The position numbers and the translations under genes are program-made. The notes beneath the pieces are model-generated. The model did not search any database. It was given only the letters and a program-made list of their open reading frames with translations, and was not told the origin of the DNA. This document shows, one piece after another, positions 59,656 through 64,000 of a stretch of 64,000 bases of DNA. Location: positions 250,001 to 314,000 of the forward strand of contig JAJEKV010000262.1 in the NCBI GenBank assembly GCA_021234155.1, in the 5' to 3' direction. Origin of the DNA: Isoetes taiwanensis. Its lineage: Eukaryota; Streptophyta; Lycopodiopsida; Isoetales; Isoetaceae. Every line of letters begins with the position of its first letter. Position 1 is the stretch's first letter.

Positions 59656-59726
59656 ATCGAGTGGGCGCAATGGCGTGGTGGGCCCATAACCCACAGGTCC
59701 CAAGATCGCAAAACTTGGCTCTGATA
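59656..59726 (+). tRNA. tRNA-iMet(CAT), copy 7, degenerate
   Basis: The start reads ATCGAGTGGGCGCAATGGCG, so the 5' acceptor strand and D arm are disturbed. Anticodon arm and 3' half are intact apart from two inserted bases in the T loop. Changes again sit at CAG sites. T-run 59746-59756. Confidence 0.55.
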
Positions 59727-60315
59727 GTTCCTCCTTCCCTCTCGCTTTTTTTTTTTATTTCTCAAAAATGTCTTGATTTGTGATTCTCAATTGTCCTCCG
59801 ATAAGTGTGGGGTTGTAACTCATTCAATGTGCATCCTATATTGTCTCATGACCAACTTGAATCATTTTTAATGTGAAAAAAAACTCTACTCGATTCTTTT
59901 AATGTTGTTATTTTGCAATTTCTCGTGGTTGTTTTGTGTCACAGCCAGCATCCGTCTTAGAGAACATTTAAAATGTCTATTAGATTCTATTCTACTCTAC
60001 CTTCTTAGAGAACATTGAAGATGTCTATTGAATTCTATTCTAGCAATGTGGTAGATAATCAAATCTTGCCAAAGGCATTTGATAATATAAGTGATTTTAG
60101 AGGTAGTTTTCGTGGCTATAGTGCTTTTATTCGTTTTATAGGAGGAATAATGCAAGAAAGTTTTTCTACATCCATGTGCATTCTCTAAATGAAGTTGAGA
60201 GGGGCACTGGAGTTGGTAGACATTAGGGCAACATTGGCTTGTGCGAGGCAAGAACTTGGTAATCTATTGCATATGAACAAACTAAAAGATGTTCAGTACA
60301 TTGATTGTTATCAAG

Positions 60316-60387
60316 ATCAGAGTGGCGCAGCGGAAGCGTGGTGGGCCCATAACCCACAGGTCCCAAGATCGAAACTTGGCTCTGATA
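60316..60387 (+). tRNA. tRNA-iMet(CAT), copy 8
   Basis: Identical to copy 2. T-run 60406-60415. Confidence 0.95.
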
Positions 60388-60993
60388 GTTCCTCCTTCCC
60401 TCTCCTTTTTTTTTTATTTCTCAAAAATGTCTTGATTTGTGATTCTCAATTGTCCTCCGATAAGTGTGGGGTTGTAACTCATTCAATGTGCATCCTATAT
60501 TGTCTCATGACCAACTTGAATCATTTTTAATGTGAAAAAAACTCTGCTCGATTTTTTTAATGTTGTTATTTTGCAATTTCTCGTGGTTGTTTTTTTTGTC
60601 ACACCAAAGATCCGTCTTAGAGAACATTTAAAATGTCTATTAGATTCTATTCTACTCTACCTTCTTAGAGAACATTGAAGATGTCTATTGAATTCTATAG
60701 CAATGCCAAAGCATTTGATAATAATGTGGTAGATAATCAAATCTTGCCAAAGGCATTTGATAATATAAGTGATTTTAGAGGTAGTTTTCGTGGCTATAGT
60801 GCTTTTATTCGTTTTATATGAAGAATAATGCAAGAAAGTTTTTCTACGTCCATGTGCATTCTCTAAATGAAGTTGAGAGGGCTTTGGAGTTGGTAGACAT
60901 TAGGGCAACATTGGCTTTGTGCGAGGCAAGAACTTGGTAATCTATTGCATATGAACAAACTAAAAGATGTTCAATACACTAATTGTTATCAAG

Positions 60994-61066
60994 ATCGAGT
61001 GGGCAATGGAAAAGGCGTGGTGGGCCCATAACCCACGAGGTCCCAAGATCGAAACTTGGCTCGATA
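60994..61066 (+). tRNA. tRNA-iMet(CAT), copy 9, degenerate
   Basis: ATCGAGTGGGCAATGGAAAA replaces the normal 5' part, CACGAGG replaces CACAGG, and the end is CTCGAT instead of CTCTGAT. The anticodon loop is intact. Every change overlaps a CAG or CTG of the intact copies. T-run 61085-61102. Confidence 0.5.
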
Positions 61067-61656
61067 GTTCCTCCTTCCCCTCGCTTTTTTTTTTTTTTTT
61101 TTCTCAAAAATGTCTTGATTTGTGATTCTCAATTGTCCTCCGATAAGTGTGGGGTTGTAACTCATTCAATGTGCATCCTATATTGTCTCATGACCACCTT
61201 GAATCATTTTTAATGTGAAAAAAACCTCTACTCGATTCTTTTAATGTTGTTATTTTGCAATTTGTCATGGTTATTTTTGTCACAGCCAGCATCCGTCTTA
61301 GAGAACATTTAAAATGTCTATTAGATTCTATTCTACTCTACCTTCTTAGAGAACATTGAAGATGTCTATTGAATTCTATTCTAGCAATGTGGTAGATAAT
61401 CAAATCTTGCCAAAGGCATTTGATAATATAAGTGATTTTAGAGGTAGTTTTCGTGGCTATAGTGCTTTTATTCGTTTTATAGGAAGAATAATGCAAGAAA
61501 GTTTTTCTACGTCCATGTGCATTCTCTAAATGAAGTTGAGAGGGGCACTGGAGTTGGTAGACATTAGGGCAACATTGGCTTGTGCGAGGCAAGAACTTGG
61601 TAATCTATTGCATATGAACAAACTAAAAGATGTTCAGTACACTGATTGTTATCAAG

Positions 61657-61728
61657 ATCAGAGTGGCGCAGCGGAAGCGTGGTGGGCCCATAACCCACAG
61701 GTCCCAAGATCGAAACTTGGCTCTGATA
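61657..61728 (+). tRNA. tRNA-iMet(CAT), copy 10
   Basis: Identical to copy 2. T-run 61747-61757. Confidence 0.95.
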
Positions 61729-62330
61729 GTTCCTCCTTCCCTCTCGTTTTTTTTTTTATTTCTCAAAAATGTCTTGATTTGTGATTCTCAATTGTCCTCC
61801 GATAAGTGTGGGGTTGTAACTCATTCAATGTGCATCCTATATTGTCTCATGACCACCTTGAATCATTTTTAATGTGAAAAAAACCTCTACTCGATTTTTT
61901 TAATGTTGTTATTTTGCAATTTGTCGTGGTTGTTTTTTGTGTCACGGCCAAAGATCCGTCTTAGAGAACATTTAAAATGTCTATTAGATTCTATTCTACT
62001 CTCTACCTTCTTAGAGAACATTGAAGATGTCTATTGAATTCTATTCTAGCAATGTGGTAGATAATCAAATCTTGCCAAAAGGCATTTGATAATATAAGTG
62101 ATTTTAGAGGTAGTTTTTTCGTGGCTATAGTGCTTTTATTCGTTTTATAGGAAGAATAATGCAAGTTTTTTTTTCTACGTCCATGTGCATTCTCTAAATG
62201 AAGTTGAGAGAGAGGGGCCATTGGAGTTTGGTAGACATTAGGGCAACATTGGCTTGTGCGAGGCAAGAACTTGGTAATCTATTGCATATGAACAAACTAA
62301 AAGATGTTCAATACACTAATTGTTATCAAG

Positions 62331-62403
62331 ATCGTGAGTGGCAAAGTGAGGCGTGGTGGGCCCATAACCCACGAGGTCCCAAGATCGAAACTTGGGCTCG
62401 ATA
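62331..62403 (+). tRNA. tRNA-iMet(CAT), copy 11, degenerate
   Basis: The start ATCGTGAGTGGCAAAGTGAG, CACGAGG in the variable region, and the end GGGCTCGAT differ from intact copies at CAG/CTG sites. Anticodon arm intact. T-run 62420-62433. The whole unit around it is also rich in small indels. Confidence 0.5.
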
Positions 62404-62991
62404 GTTCCTCCTTCCCTCCTTTTTTTTTTTTTTATTTCTCAAAAATGTCTTGATTTGTGATTCTCAATTGTCCTCCGATAAGTGTGGGGTTGTAATTCAT
62501 TCAATGTGCATCCTATATTGTCTCATGACCAACTTGAATCATTTTTAATGTGAAAAAAACTCTGCTCGATTTTTTTAATGTTGTTATTTTGCAATTTCTC
62601 GTGGTTGTTTTTTGTCACAGCCAGCATCCGTCTTAGAGAACATTTAAAATGTCTATTAGATTCTATTCTACTCTACCTTCTTAGAGAACATTGAAGATGT
62701 CTATTGAATTCTATTCTAGCAATGTGGTAGATAATCAAATCTTGCCAAAGGCATTTGATAATATAAGTGATTTTAGAGGTAGTTTTCGTGGCTATAGTGC
62801 TTTTATTCGTTTTATAGGAAGAATAATGCAAGAAAGTTTTTCTACGTCCATGTGCATTCTCTAAATGAAGTTGAGAGGGGCACTGGAGTTGGTAGACATT
62901 AGGGCAACATTGGCTTGTGCGAGGCAAGAACTTGGTAATCTATTGCATATGAACAAACTAAAAGATGTTCAGTACACTAATTGTTATCAAG

Positions 62992-63063
62992 ATCAGAGTG
63001 GCGCAGTGGAAGCGTGGTGGGCCCATAACCCACAGGTCCCAAGATCGAAACTTGGCTCTGATA
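62992..63063 (+). tRNA. tRNA-iMet(CAT), copy 12
   Basis: As copy 2 with GCGCAGTGG (C to T in the D loop). Stems intact. T-run 63083-63097. Confidence 0.93.
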
Positions 63064-63655
63064 GTTCCTCCTTCCCTCTTGCTTTTTTTTTTTTTTTATT
63101 TCTCAAAAATGTCTTGATTTGTGATTCTCAATTGTCCTCCGATAAGTGTGGGGTTGTAACTCATTCAATGTGCATCCTATATTGTCTCATGACCAACTTG
63201 AATCATTTTTAATGTGAAAAAAACTCTGCTCGATTTTTTTAATGTTGTTATTTTGCAATTTCTCATGGTTGTTTTTTGTCACAGCCAGCATCCGTCTTAG
63301 AGAACATTTAAAATGTCTATTAGATTCTATTCTACTCTACCTTCTTAGAGAACATTGAAGATGTCTATTGAATTCTATTCTAGCAATGTGGTAGATAATC
63401 AAATCTTGCCAAAGGCATTTGATAATATAAGTGATTTTAGAGGTAGTTTTCGTGGCTATAGTGCTTTTATTCGTTTTATAGGAAGAATAATGCAAGAAAG
63501 TTTTTCTACGTCCATGTGCATTCTCTAAATGAAGTTGAGAGGGGCACTGGAGTTGGTAGACATTAGGGCAACATTGGCTTGTGCGAGGCAAGAACTTGGT
63601 AATCTATTGCATATGAACAAACTAAATGATGTTCAGTACACTGATTGTTATCAAG

Positions 63656-63727
63656 ATCAGAGTGGCGCATCGGAAGCGTGGTGGGCCCATAACCCACAGG
63701 TCCCAAGATCGAAACTTGGCTCTGATA
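63656..63727 (+). tRNA. tRNA-iMet(CAT), copy 13
   Basis: As copy 2 with GCGCATCGG (G to T in the A box). Stems intact. T-run 63747-63757. The next unit continues past the window end. Confidence 0.92.
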
Positions 63728-64000
63728 GTTCCTCCTTCCCTCTCGCTTTTTTTTTTTATTTCTCAAAAATGTCTTGATTTGTGATTCTCAATTGTCCTCC
63801 GATAAGTGTGGGGTTGTAACTCATTCAATGTGCATCCTATATTGTCTCATGACCAACTTGAATCATTTTTAATGTGAAAAAAACTCTGCTCGATTTTTTT
63901 AATGTTGTTATTTTGCAATTTCTCGTGGTTGTTTTGTGTCACAGCCAGCATCCGTCTTAGAGAACATTTAAAATGTCTATTAGATTCTATTCTACTCTAC

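Larger units (their letters stand above)
55253..64000. repeat. Tandem array of ~660-bp units, each with one initiator tRNA-Met gene
   Basis: Thirteen tRNA copies start at 55747, 56413, 57072, 57732, 58360, 59019, 59656, 60316, 60994, 61657, 62331, 62992 and 63656, with spacings of 628-678 bases. The first unit is truncated on its left (from about 55253) and the array runs off the right end of the window. Spacers are nearly identical between units, including GTCTTAGAGAACATTTAAAATG and GATAATATAAGTGATTTTAG. Small frames in the spacer on both strands are repeated only because the unit is repeated. The single-gene unit with its own T-run terminator indicates independent Pol III transcription of each copy. 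Confidence 0.93.

Noticed and set aside
56094-63591. 84-residue minus-strand frame repeated in every tRNA unit
   Set aside because: It is repeated because the 660-bp unit is repeated. It has no domain features and is broken in the units with indels.
55253-64000. CRISPR-like regular repeat array
   Set aside because: The repeats are 660-bp units containing tRNA genes, in plant nuclear-type DNA; no short direct repeats with unique spacers and no cas genes.

Overview
The window looks like repeat-rich nuclear DNA of a land plant, most likely a non-flowering one (moss, lycophyte, fern or gymnosperm grade). I infer this from plant-type initiator tRNA-Met genes, GT-AG introns, Helitrons, a Penelope-like retroelement and a DUF7869-type gene family. 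I cannot name the species. Almost all of the window is mobile or tandemly repeated DNA; no single-copy housekeeping gene was recognised.

Layout. 1-686: palindromic ACG/CGT-rich repeat and a long (TA)n tract. 687-4322: a minus-strand Helitron with canonical ends, carrying captured exon fragments. 4323-14045: a Penelope-like element (PLE) on the minus strand. Two near-identical 2.7-kb direct repeats flank a 4.3-kb core that encodes a spliced reverse transcriptase. 14220-21605: about 6.6 copies of a 1.12-kb satellite. 21606-22215: a second ACG/CGT-rich block. 22307-28300: two divergent copies of an unknown domain gene on opposite strands, with a broken DUF7869-type gene between them. 28250-28810: a foldback built of palindromes. 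29845-48092: a tandem duplication of a 7.1-7.3 kb unit. Each unit carries an array of palindromes and a multi-exon gene. That gene has a histone-H3-tail-like N-terminus, a ParB-like domain, and a region resembling a beta-class DNA methyltransferase. Unit 1 is split by a second Helitron (35408-39254); unit 2 preserves the exact empty site. 48.1-53 kb: purine-rich degenerate repeats and a MITE-like inverted repeat. 53.06-55.2 kb: an unknown gene, a second DUF7869-family exon and a LINE 3' fragment. 55253-64000: a tandem array of about 660-bp units, each with one initiator tRNA-Met gene (13 copies in view, continuing past the window).

Two themes cross the window. First, a palindrome with core AAATTGGGCG and its reverse complement recurs at loci from 22 to 46.5 kb, including inside introns of the ParB-like gene. 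A ParB-like protein encoded next to palindrome arrays is the most exciting possibility here, but it is an inference. Second, differences between repeat copies cluster at CAG/CTG and CCG/CGG trinucleotides and are often indels. This is the pattern expected if CHG-methylated plant DNA was miscalled in a long-read assembly. Several apparent frameshifts may therefore be technical, and the PLE and ParB-like genes may be more intact than they look.
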